DNA of 64,000 nucleotides from Candidatus Saccharimonadota bacterium (GCA_017514805.1 JAFWIP010000002.1:62001-126000); one strand, 5' to 3'; shown: positions 25,738 to 34,803, counted from the first letter of the stretch. Made by a program: numbers and translations. The notes: generated by a model from the letters alone, not told the origin.

Positions 25738-26746
25738 CCGTCATATTAGCCGGAATATTTGTACTGGTAATAATCATTTGATAATTTCGGAAATTACTTA
25801 CTAAATGTTTTTGACGCATATCGTCGAGTTCTGAAAAAATATCATCTAACAGAACTACTGGCTGCTTACCAGTCTCTTCTTCCAAAATTCCCGCTTCAAT
25901 AAATTTGAGCGCAAGGATAATACTCCTCATTTCGCCACGCGATGCGGAACCATCCGCATCTTTATTATTAAAATAAAATCGGTAATCATCACGATGGGCA
26001 CCGTAAGTCGTATAACCAAGAATTCTGTCTTTTTCGAAACTTTTTGCTAATTCTCGAATATAAGTATTTTCATCTACAACATCACCGGTATATTTTATTT
26101 CACAGCTATCTTCATTCTTTGCGATCTCGCGATAATTATCCGTCATTCGTTGATTTATTTTTTCTAATACACTAGCCCTAATTCTTTTTAATTCAGCGCC
26201 ATATTGTGCACACAGAATATCCCAGGAAAATAAATCATCTTTAGAAACAGTTTCTAATTTCAATAAATCATTACGCTGTTTTAGCGCCTTATTATACCGA
26301 CTGAGTGTAACTGAATAATTTGCATTAATTTGACGAAATAGTTCATCAAAATAATCTCTACGACGGGAAGGGGATGACTCAATTAAATAAATATTATTCG
26401 GCTCAAACAATACTACAGGATAACGATTTTTCTTTGGAAGACGCGCGGTTTTCTTTCCATCAATCTCAAAACTTTTTTTACCAGTTTTACCATCATAACG
26501 AATTATGATTTTTTGAGCATCAATCAAATCAACTTCCGCCCGATAAAACTCTTCGTCGGTTCGCAATATATCACTATCTACTGCGCGAAAACTTTTACCA
26601 CGCAAAGCAAGATATATTGCTTCGAGTACCGAAGTTTTTCCACTACCGTTTTCCCCAATTATTAAAGTCGTAGATCGATTACAATCCAGACTAAATTCTT
26701 TATGGCAACGATAATTTTTAAGACTAACTTTTTGAATAATATTCAT
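25721..26746 (-). CDS. recF: DNA repair and recombination protein RecF
   Basis: A 341-residue SMC-like ATPase that helps load RecA at single-strand gaps. Walker A IIGENGSGKTSVLE is near residue 30, the ABC signature-like ASRGEMRSIILALKF near 265-280, and Walker B PVVLLDDIFSELD near 300. It starts on the last base of dnaN (26746), so the two are translationally coupled. The gene order recF-dnaN-dnaA is the classical origin arrangement. Confidence 0.95.
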   Translation of the reverse strand: MNIIQKVSLKNYRCHKEFSLDCNRSTTLIIGENGSGKTSVLEAIYLALRGKSFRAVDSDILRTDEEFYRAEVDLIDAQKIIIRYDGKTGKKSFEIDGKKTARLPKKNRYPVVLFEPNNIYLIESSPSRRRDYFDELFRQINANYSVTLSRYNKALKQRNDLLKLETVSKDDLFSWDILCAQYGAELKRIRASVLEKINQRMTDNYREIAKNEDSCEIKYTGDVVDENTYIRELAKSFEKDRILGYTTYGAHRDDYRFYFNNKDADGSASRGEMRSIILALKFIEAGILEEETGKQPVVLLDDIFSELDDMRQKHLVSNFRNYQMIITSTNIPANMTANMNL

Positions 26747-27849
26747 TAACTCTTCAGAGGCATAATGATATGCGTATAATCATTATTTTTAACATTCTTA
26801 ATTACTACTGGGGATAATTTTCCAGAGAAGCAGAAACTAATTTCATCTTCAGTTGCCGCATTTAATGCATCGAGTAAATATTTAGAATTTAATGTTACTT
26901 TTCCACTTTCTTTTACATCTGCTTCCATTAATGCAGAGTTTTCACCCAACTCGCTCGCCACCGCAGAAACACTGAACGAATTATCCGTATCTTTTGCTTC
27001 GCAAACAATCGATCCATTCGATTCACGAGCAAATAATGCAGCGACTTTCGTCATCCGAAGTAACTCAGCTTTATTAAGAATAATTTCCGCGTTATTATCC
27101 TTCGGGATTAGCAACCTATAATCAGGGAAGCTCGCATCGATTAATTTCGAAGTCACTTCGATCTCACCCAATCTGAAGCGAATCTGCGAATCAATAATCA
27201 TCACCTCAATTTCTTCAATACTATCAGAGAGAGAACTTAATACTTCACGTAATGCTGCCGTTGGAATAATTGCTTTTATTTCACTCTTTACGTTTTCCAC
27301 AAATTTTTTATCTGCTAATCGATAACCATCAGTGGCCGCAATATAAAGAGAGCCTTCAAATGTATTAAAAAATACACCAGTTAGAGCAGGACGAGTAGTA
27401 TCATTACTTGCCGCAATAATCACTTGATTAACTGCCTCTTTAAAAATTTCCACAGGAATTCTAAAAGTAACCGCTTCTTTCTCGTCTATAGTTGGAAGCT
27501 CTGGATAATCATCAGCAAGAATACCATTAATAGTAGATTTATATTTACCCGCTGAAACTGTTAATTTTTCACCATCTACATCTAAAGTAATGGTTTCTTT
27601 TGGTAGGTTAGAAATAAAATCAGCTAATAATCTAGCTGGAACGGTAATCGTACCTTCTTTTATAACCTTTGCATTTACATATTCCACTGTTGCTAACTCG
27701 AGATTGGTCGCAGTTAGGGTTAATTGTTTACCTTCTGCTCTTAAAAGAACATTACTAAGGATTGGTAATCCTGCTTTTGTACTAGCTGCTACTCGACTTA
27801 CTACGCTTAGTGCCTTTGCGAGTCTGTCCTGAAGTACCTCAACCTTCAT
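26746..27849 (-). CDS. dnaN: DNA polymerase III beta subunit (sliding clamp)
   Basis: A 367-residue clamp that encircles DNA and tethers the polymerase. Three repeated clamp domains are visible, with KAGLPILSNVLL in the first, TRPALTGVFFNTFEG in the middle, and the conserved C-terminal YTHIIMPLKS end. Length and order are normal. An AAGGAGG ribosome site precedes the ATG at 27849. A 242-base AT-rich gap with DnaA-box-like sites separates it from dnaA. Confidence 0.96.
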   Translation of the reverse strand: MKVEVLQDRLAKALSVVSRVAASTKAGLPILSNVLLRAEGKQLTLTATNLELATVEYVNAKVIKEGTITVPARLLADFISNLPKETITLDVDGEKLTVSAGKYKSTINGILADDYPELPTIDEKEAVTFRIPVEIFKEAVNQVIIAASNDTTRPALTGVFFNTFEGSLYIAATDGYRLADKKFVENVKSEIKAIIPTAALREVLSSLSDSIEEIEVMIIDSQIRFRLGEIEVTSKLIDASFPDYRLLIPKDNNAEIILNKAELLRMTKVAALFARESNGSIVCEAKDTDNSFSVSAVASELGENSALMEADVKESGKVTLNSKYLLDALNAATEDEISFCFSGKLSPVVIKNVKNNDYTHIIMPLKS

Positions 27850-28091
27850 TTTTCCTCCTTTTTTAAAATCCCTTTATATTAATAGTAGTATTAGTAGATG
27901 TCTGTGGAAAATGTGTAAAACTAATAAATAACAGATTATAAAACGAATTATTAATTGTTAATAATAGTTGCGTAAAACTTTTAAAAACTCGTTTAAAACT
28001 AAAAGTGCTAAATTTTTTATTCACATTATTATTTTTATTCACAACTAATCTACACGTATTATTAACAGAGTTTTTTACAGTTTTTACACAA
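27850..28091. other. AT-rich dnaA-dnaN intergenic region with DnaA-box-like sites (origin candidate)
   Basis: A very AT-rich region. It holds TGTGGAAAA (27903-27911) and two TTATTCACA sites (28017-28025 and 28035-28043, 18 bases apart). They match or nearly match the DnaA-box consensus TTATCCACA. No convincing gene lies here. Bacterial origins often lie on either side of dnaA; which side is used cannot be decided from sequence alone. Confidence 0.6.
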
Positions 28092-29456
28092 TTAGTTCGC
28101 ATAAAGCTTTCCTCGTAACTCAGATATCTGTTCTCGTAGATTAAAATCACTCTGAAGATTACTCTTAACTTTCTTAATACCATACATAATAGTGGTGTGA
28201 TCTTTAGATAATTCACTACCGATCTTGACTGTACTAAGTCCTAGTTCTTCGTTCATTAAGAACATTGCAACTTGGCGTGCATTTTTTATGTCTTTTGTGC
28301 GACTCTTTCCGAGTAAGTCTTTTGAAGTGAGATTATAATACTTTGCCACTTTATCAATTAGCTGGCGAGATGAAATATGGCGACTTCTAATAGTTGTTAC
28401 TGGCGCCATCTGGCTTAATACTTCTTGTGTTGAAGTATGGTTCATATCGGCGAGCAAGAGGATGCGGTTTAAGGCACCTTCAAGATCGCGAATATTAGTA
28501 TTATAGTTTTCTGCAATATATTCTACGGTAGTATTATCTATTGTTCCGCCAAGCATTTCTGTTTTAGCTTTCAAGATTGCGCAGCGTGTTTCGAAATCAG
28601 GGAGCTGAATATCAATTGCGACACCCATTGTTAAGCGACTTGCTAAACGGGTATCAACTTTTCCGATTTCAGTCGGCAACCTATCGGACGCAACAATTAC
28701 TTGTTTTCCGCTTTCGTATAATTCATTAAAAGTATGGAAGAATTCTGCTTGAGAAGCATCTTTACCTTGAATATATTGGAAATCATCCACAATTAAGACG
28801 TCGAGTTTACGATATTTGTCCTGGAAACCGTCAACTTTATTTTTCATTGCGGTAACAAAGTCGTGATAGAATTCTTCAATCGTGACATAGAGAATTCTGA
28901 ATTCTGGATGATTTTTTTGCAATTCATTACCGATTGCTTGAATAAGGTGAGTCTTACCAAAACCGGAGCCACCATAAAGAAAGAATGGATTCCAGCGCTG
29001 GCCAGGGTTCTCAATAATTGCTCTTGCGGCATTTACGGCGAGATCATTATTGCTACCGACTACATAATTATCTAGAGTATAGCGTGAATTTAATTTATTG
29101 CTAGATACTGAAAAAGTAGAATTCTTAGTTGCCGAAAAATTAATCGGAGGAACGGTAGTGCTAGAATTTGAATTTGGTAATACCTCTACACCTTGTCTAA
29201 TAACGGTCTTTTTTGGCTTATCGCTTACTATTACATTAATATCATCACATTTAAAATCGGCGGCCTTTAAGGCTTTTAAAATATTGTCGCGATATTTTTT
29301 CTCGATTGTAGATTTAGTGAGGGAGTTCCGGACCGAAAAAGAAACAATTCCATTTTCTTCAGATATAAACTTTGTATCGTTGAAGTAAGTTTGGAAGGCC
29401 ATTGCAGAGATATTACCTTCAAGCTCATCTAAAAACGACTGCCATTTATTCAACAT
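28092..29456 (-). CDS. dnaA: Chromosomal replication initiator DnaA
   Basis: A 454-residue AAA+ initiator. Domain I is at the start (MLNKWQSFLDELEG). The ATPase core has Walker A LYGGSGFGKTHLIQAIGNE near residue 160, Walker B VLIVDDFQYIQ near 225, and TRLASRLTMGVAIDIQLPD. Domain IV carries the DNA-binding signature LSKDHTTIMYGIKKV near the C-terminus. AAAGGAGGT lies 13 bases before the ATG, slightly far but strong. DnaA-box-like sites lie both upstream and downstream. Confidence 0.97.
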   Translation of the reverse strand: MLNKWQSFLDELEGNISAMAFQTYFNDTKFISEENGIVSFSVRNSLTKSTIEKKYRDNILKALKAADFKCDDINVIVSDKPKKTVIRQGVEVLPNSNSSTTVPPINFSATKNSTFSVSSNKLNSRYTLDNYVVGSNNDLAVNAARAIIENPGQRWNPFFLYGGSGFGKTHLIQAIGNELQKNHPEFRILYVTIEEFYHDFVTAMKNKVDGFQDKYRKLDVLIVDDFQYIQGKDASQAEFFHTFNELYESGKQVIVASDRLPTEIGKVDTRLASRLTMGVAIDIQLPDFETRCAILKAKTEMLGGTIDNTTVEYIAENYNTNIRDLEGALNRILLLADMNHTSTQEVLSQMAPVTTIRSRHISSRQLIDKVAKYYNLTSKDLLGKSRTKDIKNARQVAMFLMNEELGLSTVKIGSELSKDHTTIMYGIKKVKSNLQSDFNLREQISELRGKLYAN

Positions 29457-29699
29457 CTCTTGTTTCTGACCTCCTTTCTGAACTATATTATACAGAGTTT
29501 TCCACAGTTTGACATGAAAAACATCAAAAAAATATTATTTTATAATAGTTGAATTAAAATAACAGATTAGATTTTTCCACAGCCAAAAGCCAAATAGGGA
29601 AGCGGCCTGTGGAAAAACAGTTGAAAAACTCAGCAAAAAATAGTAAAATAGACATAATTCTTTATATAAAACAATAATTAGAAAGTCAGGATTATATTT
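29457..29699. other. dnaA-rpmH intergenic region with DnaA-box-like sites (origin candidate)
   Basis: The divergent region between dnaA and rpmH. It holds TTTTCCACA at 29498-29506 and 29573-29581 and the reverse form TGTGGAAAA at 29608-29616, with long A/T-only stretches around 29521-29570 that could unwind. It must also contain the promoters of dnaA and rpmH. Together with the sites downstream of dnaA it makes this the probable replication origin. Confidence 0.65.
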
Positions 29700-29837
29700 A
29701 TGCCAAAGCGTACTTATCAGCCACACAAGCGTCAACGCAAAGTTGAGCACGGTTTTCGCAAACGCAACGCTACGGTCAGCGGCCGCAAGGTTCTCGCTCG
29801 TCGTCGCATTAAGGGTCGCGCACGCCTTAGCGCTTAA
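29700..29837 (+). CDS. rpmH: 50S ribosomal protein L34
   Basis: A 45-residue basic protein, the normal L34 size: it starts [20 protein letters not shown] and ends KGRARLSA. L34 belongs to the large ribosomal subunit. It is followed four bases later by rnpA, as in most bacteria. Confidence 0.97.
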   Translation: MPKRTYQPHKRQRKVEHGFRKRNATVSGRKVLARRRIKGRARLSA

Positions 29838-29841
29838 TTAA

Positions 29842-30183
29842 ATGATTCAGAAAAAGTATCGTTTTCATTCACGCGGTGGGGTGCGATACACCTATCAGCA
29901 TGGTAAAACAATCAGGGATTCAAAAATATCCCTGGTTTTTGCTACCAATGGCCGTAATCGCCAACGTTATGCGGTAGTAGTAAGTAAAAAAGTTCTTAAA
30001 TCTGCGGTTGGACGAAATCGGATTCGTCGCCGTGTTTATGAAGCGATTCGTCTTGAGCTTCCAAATATTCAAAAACCAGTCGATTGTATCTTTATTATCT
30101 ATACTAAAGAGATCGCCCAGATCGATTTTTCCGAGCTACGCAAGATGATTCATGATTTACTTATTGAGGCCGAAATAATATAA
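29842..30183 (+). CDS. rnpA: Ribonuclease P protein component
   Basis: A 113-residue protein that binds RNase P RNA and helps process the 5' ends of tRNAs. The RNR signature lies near residues 55-62 (GRNRIRRRVYEAIR), preceded by YAVVVSKKVLKSAV. It starts four bases after rpmH and leads into yidC, the conserved rpmH-rnpA-yidC-khpB order. Confidence 0.95.
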   Translation: MIQKKYRFHSRGGVRYTYQHGKTIRDSKISLVFATNGRNRQRYAVVVSKKVLKSAVGRNRIRRRVYEAIRLELPNIQKPVDCIFIIYTKEIAQIDFSELRKMIHDLLIEAEII

Positions 30184-30208
30184 TAGACCCATTAGGAGTG
30201 TGTAGAAA

Positions 30209-31279
30209 ATGTTTGATTTAATTGATATGCTCATTGTTCGCCCAATCGTGAATATCTTTTTTGCGATTTATTCTGTAGTAGGCGACTTTGGCGTAGCTAT
30301 TATTTTATTTGTTATTATTGTAAAAATCCTAATGTGGCCAATGATGAAGCGCCAGCTCCATCAGACGCGCATTATGAAAGAGATTCAGCCTGAATTGGCT
30401 GAGATTAAAAAGCGCTGCAAGGGTAATCGTCAGATGGAATCTCTCCAGATGATGGATCTTTATAAGCGTAAGAATGTGAAGCCTTTCCGTTCGATTCTCA
30501 CTCTTCTCATTCAGCTTCCACTCTTTATTAGTCTCTTTACCGCAATTAATGTCGCAGCTCGTCCACGCGATAACTATAATGTCGATCATTCCGCTTACTC
30601 CTTCGTAAAGCAGATTCCACGTGTTAATGATCTTATCGGCACACAGAATAAATATCTCGATGAGGTAAAAGCCTACAATGAGAAATCAGATGAAGAGAAG
30701 GGTGACGCGCCAGTTTATGAATTCCAACCAAAACTCTTTAATATGGTTGACCTCTCAACAACTGCCGGCTTTACTTCTAAGAGTTCAGTTGTAATCCTTA
30801 TCTTTGCTTTACTATCTGCTGCTACTCAGTTTATTATGTCTCGTCAGCAAGATCCTTCTCGTCAAAAGGGCAAGAAGAAGCGTGGCTTCCGCGAGATTAT
30901 GAAAGATGCTGCTGCTGGCAAAGAAGCAGACCAGAGTGAAATTAATGCTGTCGCTCAGGGCCAAATGACTTGGATGATGCCACTCATGATGCTCATGATT
31001 ATGATTAATCTTCCTGGCGCACTCGTCCTTTACTATCTCTTAAATAATATTATTACTGTTGGTATTCAAAAGGTGATCCTTAGCCGCAATTATACCGAGA
31101 TGGAAGCCGCTGCCGATAAGCGCATTCTAAAAGAACTCAAAGATGCTCAAGAGGCTGTCATCGTTGAGGATAAAACTGAACCAAAGAAAACTACGCATTA
31201 CGCGTCTAATAAAAACAAAAAAGACGAAAAAGTCCATGTCACACGTATCTCTGCTTCTAATAAAAAGAAAAGGAGATAA
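30209..31279 (+). CDS. yidC: Membrane protein insertase YidC/Oxa1
   Basis: A 356-residue polytopic protein that inserts proteins into the membrane. It lacks the large periplasmic domain, as in Gram-positive-type YidC. An N-terminal helix lies near 15-45, the PMMKRQLHQTRIMKEIQPEL cytoplasmic segment follows, and LLIQLPLFISLFTAINVAAR is the second conserved helix. Late helices include MTWMMPLMMLMIMINLPGAL. The tail is Lys-rich. AGGAG precedes the ATG at 30209. Confidence 0.95.
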   Translation: MFDLIDMLIVRPIVNIFFAIYSVVGDFGVAIILFVIIVKILMWPMMKRQLHQTRIMKEIQPELAEIKKRCKGNRQMESLQMMDLYKRKNVKPFRSILTLLIQLPLFISLFTAINVAARPRDNYNVDHSAYSFVKQIPRVNDLIGTQNKYLDEVKAYNEKSDEEKGDAPVYEFQPKLFNMVDLSTTAGFTSKSSVVILIFALLSAATQFIMSRQQDPSRQKGKKKRGFREIMKDAAAGKEADQSEINAVAQGQMTWMMPLMMLMIMINLPGALVLYYLLNNIITVGIQKVILSRNYTEMEAAADKRILKELKDAQEAVIVEDKTEPKKTTHYASNKNKKDEKVHVTRISASNKKKRR

Positions 31280-31282
31280 TAT

Positions 31283-31756
31283 ATGAATATAGATGAATCA
31301 ATCCGCTTCGCAACGAAGTACCTCGAGGATTTACTGTCATTCTTTGGTATTAATGTAGCTGTCTATTCGACGATTGAGGATGACGTGATTCAGCTCTCAA
31401 TCCCATCGACGAGCATGAATTCGCTTCTTATTGGCAAGAACGCGAATAATCTTCGTGCGCTTCAGCACGTTGTTATGATGACACTTATTGCCCGCAACGC
31501 TGAGGTTACTCGCGTAAATATTGATATTGCCGACTACAAGCGCCAGCGTGCAGACAAGATTGAACGCCAAGCAGAGCAGTGGGTTCAGGAAGTTCGCCGC
31601 ACTGGCAAAGAAAAGGTTCTTGATCTTAATGCTGCTGATCGCCGTGTTGTCCACCGTTTCGCACAAGATTACTCAGATATTGAGACCTTTAGTCAAGGCG
31701 AAGGCCGCGAACGTCGCCTTCATATCGTCAAAAAAGACGTCGCAGAAGAAGAATAA
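31283..31756 (+). CDS. khpB: KH-R3H RNA-binding protein KhpB (Jag/EloR)
   Basis: A 157-residue RNA-binding protein with a KH domain (about 30-90; LLIGKNANNLRALQHVV has the expected GxxG-type loop) and an R3H domain (about 95-150; ADRRVVHRFAQDYSDIETFS). The N-terminal Jag domain found in many Firmicutes versions is absent. In Gram-positive bacteria KhpB helps control cell elongation and wall synthesis. It follows yidC by three bases and is the last gene of the rpmH operon. Confidence 0.92.
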   Translation: MNIDESIRFATKYLEDLLSFFGINVAVYSTIEDDVIQLSIPSTSMNSLLIGKNANNLRALQHVVMMTLIARNAEVTRVNIDIADYKRQRADKIERQAEQWVQEVRRTGKEKVLDLNAADRRVVHRFAQDYSDIETFSQGEGRERRLHIVKKDVAEEE

Positions 31757-31767
31757 TTACGCACAAG

Positions 31768-31792
31768 AACCGGCCGAAAAAGCCGGTTTTTT
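31768..31792 (+). terminator. Terminator of the rpmH-khpB operon
   Basis: AACCGGC (31768-31774) pairs with GCCGGTT (31782-31788), followed by a T-run to 31792. Confidence 0.8.
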
Positions 31793-31821
31793 GTTGCCCG
31801 AACATTAGCCCACCTCTGTAA

Positions 31822-31839
31822 AACCGAACATGTTCGGTT
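31822..31839. promoter_or_regulatory. 18-bp perfect palindrome, operator-like
   Basis: AACCGAACATGTTCGGTT is fully self-complementary. It has GAAC/GTTC half-sites like a LexA-type box, but with two bases between them rather than the usual four. It lies 142 bases before the LCP gene and about 30 bases after the khpB terminator. The rest of the 31757-31980 gap is AT-rich and shows no gene. Confidence 0.5.
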
Positions 31840-31968
31840 GATAAAATAAGGAATTGTTATAGAACTATTTAACACAATGTGGAAAACTCGTTAATATATT
31901 CACCGCTAATAAAGCATCAAAAATACAAAAGTCAAACATAGCGATTATGAGCCTAGCCCTTAAAATGT

Positions 31969-31974
31969 TAAAAT
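31969..31974 (+). promoter_or_regulatory. -10 box of the LCP gene
   Basis: TAAAAT ends six bases before the ATG at 31981. No ribosome site is present, so the mRNA is predicted to be leaderless. Confidence 0.5.
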
Positions 31975-31980
31975 AGAGTA

Positions 31981-33771
31981 ATGAGTATTAATTCTATAGA
32001 TGGACTTCAGCGTAGAAGTGCTAAGACTAGCGGCACTAAAATTGCCGTACGACGCGCTTCGGCTATGCCAAAGAAAAAGCCAGCAACAAAGAAGATTGTT
32101 GTTACTGTGCCAAAGAAAAAGCGCAGCCTAGAGCTACCAGACAAAAAGAAGGATCTTAAGGAATTAATTGCTGAAAATGACGCTTTAGAAGCTGCAAGCT
32201 CTAAAGCAGAACAAAAGAGTCGTAAAGCTGATGCTGTTAAAGAGTTTCTAGAGGAAGTGAAAGATTCGGATCCAACTGATTTAGCTGAGCTTCCAAAGAA
32301 GGAGAAGATGAAAGAAAAGCCTCCAAAAAAGCCTAAAAAGCAGAAGATAAAGAAGCCAAAAAAGCACAAAGTGCTTAAGAGAGTTCTCTTGATTTTATTC
32401 CTCTTGATTTTAGCAGGCGGTGCTGGTGTCTATTTCTATTTCAATGATTTTATTGCCAAGGTTACTGACGGCGGTAACTTGCTCGGTTTCCTTTTCTCTG
32501 ATCCTGATACGCCTCTCAAGAAGGACGATCAAGGCCGTACTAATATTATTATCTTCGGTACAGAGGGTTATAATATGGACGACCCAAACTATGATGGTGG
32601 TTTCCTGACGGATTCTATGATGCTTCTGAGTATTGACCAGGATTCTGGCGATGCTAAGGCTGTTAGCCTTCCACGCGACCTTAAAGCCAGCTATACCTGT
32701 ACTGGCACTGGTAAGATCAATGAGGTTTATTTCTGTGAGTATTCCAAGAACGATGGCTCTGAGGCTAGCCGCAAAGAATATGAAACGCGTGCCTCTAATA
32801 AGCTCGGCGAAGCCTTTACAGAAGTACTTGGCGTAGACGTCCATTATCACGTACATGCCAACTGGGCAGCCGTTATTAGAATCGTTGATGCGATTGGCGG
32901 CATAGATGTTGTGTTCACCTCTGAAGGACAGACTTGGGAGGGTGAGGAAACCGCTATTGAGACCACTAGTAAGAAAGGTCTTCGCGACGTAAATGCTCAG
33001 GGCAAAGTTTATATCGATTATCCTAACGGTGAGGTTATTCACTTAAATGGTACTCAGGCCCTCGGTGTTGCGCGTGTTCGTAATGCCTATGGAGGCTACG
33101 GCGCATCTAACGGCAATTTCAACCGTGAAGTGTTCCAGCAGCGCATTCTTGAAGCGATTGTAAAGAAAGCAAAATCAAAGAATCTTGTCGGCGACCTCGT
33201 TGCCGTAATGCAGATTAAAGACGCCGTTGGTGATAATCTCCGTACCGACTTTAAGGATGATGAGATCAAATCTGTATTAAAGGTAGCAAGTAATGTTGAC
33301 TTTGCTAATCTAGAGACAATTTCGCTATATACTACAGATGACAAACCGGCGGCCCTCATGCGTACCGGTACAATTAATGGAATTTCATATGTTCTTCCTG
33401 CTGCTGGCGTTGGCAACTATGCGAATATTAAGGCTTATATTAAGCGCAAACTTAGCGCCGAGGCATTTACTTCTGAGAACGCTCAAATCGCTGTACTAAA
33501 CGGCACTTCTGCATATGGCATAGCAAGCAAAGAAAAGACTGAACTCGAAGACAATGGCTATATTGTCAGCGCTACTGCAAATGCGCCAAGCGATCAAAGC
33601 GGTTTTGATGGTGTTAAAGTCTTCCAAAAGAACGACAAAATGACGCAAACCGCCGAAGCGCTCAAGAAGTTCTATGGCGTAGATATCGTCACAGAGATCC
33701 CAGATAGCCTTAAGGATCAAGCAGCTGATTTTATTGTTATTATTGGCAACGGCTTTTCTCATAAGAAATAA
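31981..33771 (+). CDS. LytR-CpsA-Psr (LCP) family wall-polymer ligase
   Basis: A 596-residue protein. A Lys-rich cytoplasmic region (about 1-130) leads to one membrane helix (about 131-152). The LCP catalytic domain spans about 178-400, with TDSMMLLSIDQDSGDAKAVS, SLPRDL, KINEVYF and NGTQALGVARVRNAYGG carrying the conserved Asp/Arg residues. A C-terminal LytR_C domain follows (about 495-596; IAVLNGTSAYGIASKEKTEL). LCP enzymes attach lipid-linked glycopolymers to peptidoglycan on the outer face. It likely transfers the polysaccharide made by the later gene cluster. Confidence 0.92.
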   Translation: MSINSIDGLQRRSAKTSGTKIAVRRASAMPKKKPATKKIVVTVPKKKRSLELPDKKKDLKELIAENDALEAASSKAEQKSRKADAVKEFLEEVKDSDPTDLAELPKKEKMKEKPPKKPKKQKIKKPKKHKVLKRVLLILFLLILAGGAGVYFYFNDFIAKVTDGGNLLGFLFSDPDTPLKKDDQGRTNIIIFGTEGYNMDDPNYDGGFLTDSMMLLSIDQDSGDAKAVSLPRDLKASYTCTGTGKINEVYFCEYSKNDGSEASRKEYETRASNKLGEAFTEVLGVDVHYHVHANWAAVIRIVDAIGGIDVVFTSEGQTWEGEETAIETTSKKGLRDVNAQGKVYIDYPNGEVIHLNGTQALGVARVRNAYGGYGASNGNFNREVFQQRILEAIVKKAKSKNLVGDLVAVMQIKDAVGDNLRTDFKDDEIKSVLKVASNVDFANLETISLYTTDDKPAALMRTGTINGISYVLPAAGVGNYANIKAYIKRKLSAEAFTSENAQIAVLNGTSAYGIASKEKTELEDNGYIVSATANAPSDQSGFDGVKVFQKNDKMTQTAEALKKFYGVDIVTEIPDSLKDQAADFIVIIGNGFSHKK

Positions 33772-33785
33772 TCTGCAACAGATGG

Positions 33786-33791
33786 TATAAT
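33786..33791 (+). promoter_or_regulatory. -10 box of the RNase H gene
   Basis: TATAAT preceded by TGG (an extended -10) ends seven bases before the ATG at 33799. The mRNA is predicted to be leaderless. Confidence 0.65.
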
Positions 33792-33798
33792 ATTACTA

Positions 33799-34221
33799 AT
33801 GAAGCATTATTATACTGACGGTTCTGCCTCTCCAAATCCCGGTCCGGGTGGCTACGCAGTTATTAATCTTGATACAAAAGAACCTGCTGCTCTTGGCAGA
33901 GAAGCTAATTCTACTAATATTCGCATGGAAGCGATGGCTCTAATCGCTGCTTATAAACTTGCTGAGCCAGGCGACCAAATTTCAACTGATTCTGAATTCT
34001 GGGTAAATGTAGTAACAAAATGGGCAAGCACTTGGCAGGCTAATGGCTGGACCAAGAAGAGTGGCCCAATCAAGAATCTTGAGCTCGTTAAAGAGCTCTA
34101 TGAGTTGTATTTATCTAAACCTGGCGTAAAGCTAGCATGGACCCGCGGCCATGTTGGAACGGAAGGGAACGAGCTCGCTGACGAGTGGGCGAATAAAGCG
34201 CGCGAAGGCGCAGAATTATAG
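33799..34221 (+). CDS. rnhA: Ribonuclease HI
   Basis: A 140-residue enzyme that cuts the RNA strand of RNA-DNA hybrids. The catalytic acidic residues are visible: D in YTDGSASPNPGPGG (residue 6), E in RMEAMA (about 44), D in STDSEFW (about 65) and D in ELADEWA (about 129), plus the RGHVG loop with the conserved His. The length is typical for a minimal RNase HI. The CYTH-like gene starts nine bases after the stop with a GGAGG site, so the two are co-transcribed. Confidence 0.94.
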   Translation: MKHYYTDGSASPNPGPGGYAVINLDTKEPAALGREANSTNIRMEAMALIAAYKLAEPGDQISTDSEFWVNVVTKWASTWQANGWTKKSGPIKNLELVKELYELYLSKPGVKLAWTRGHVGTEGNELADEWANKAREGAEL

Positions 34222-34230
34222 GAGGTCAAT

Positions 34231-34803
34231 ATGAAAAAGACCATCATCAAAATGAAACTAAATTCCCGAGCGGATTTCATTTCGACCTTAAATGAAATTG
34301 ATTTCAATTTTTCAGCGCCATATTGGCAACACGACCGCGTGTTTGTTCCGAAGCGCTTTACGCGCGACAAAGCAATGCCACGCCTTAGTCTCCGCACGAT
34401 TGTTAAAGATCCAGAAAAGAAGGCAACTTATGCACTCGTTATGCGTCGACACTTCGAAGATAATAAGTTTGACCTTGTAAATGCGACCGTCGTAAAAGAT
34501 TATTCTGAAACAGCTCATATTCTATATCAGCTTGGCTATGAGCTGCGTTACGAGGTTAGTCGCCGCCGCGAAGAGCTTCGCATGGGCAACTCAGTTAGTG
34601 TCTATATTGACAAAATTGATGGCCTCCCAGGCTACTATGCGCGTATCGAATCGGACCTATCTGATGTTGACGATCCAGCAGATGCTTATCAAGATATCTT
34701 AGACACATTCAAGGTCCTTCATGTGACGGGCAATCCAGTCAATGAGACCTATGGCGAAATTCTAGAATCCTCGAAATCTGAGCCAATTGTAAAAGTAGAT
34801 TAA
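34231..34803 (+). CDS. CYTH-like phosphohydrolase/cyclase-fold protein
   Basis: A 190-residue protein whose strand pattern and charged residues fit a CYTH (CyaB/ThTPase-like) tunnel fold: PRLSLRTIVKD, ALVMRRHFED, VVKDYSETAHILYQLGYE, ELRYEVSRRREEL, and GYYARIESD near the end. CYTH enzymes act on triphosphates or make cAMP. The N-terminal E-x-E-x-K motif of active members is not intact (the start reads TIIKMKLN), so metal binding may differ. Downstream of rnhA in one operon. I am fairly sure of the fold but not of the activity. Confidence 0.65.
   Translation: MKKTIIKMKLNSRADFISTLNEIDFNFSAPYWQHDRVFVPKRFTRDKAMPRLSLRTIVKDPEKKATYALVMRRHFEDNKFDLVNATVVKDYSETAHILYQLGYELRYEVSRRREELRMGNSVSVYIDKIDGLPGYYARIESDLSDVDDPADAYQDILDTFKVLHVTGNPVNETYGEILESSKSEPIVKVD

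Noticed and set aside
31822..31839. Classical Gram-positive SOS (LexA) box
   Set aside because: The half-sites are separated by two bases rather than four, so it is reported only as a generic operator-like palindrome.
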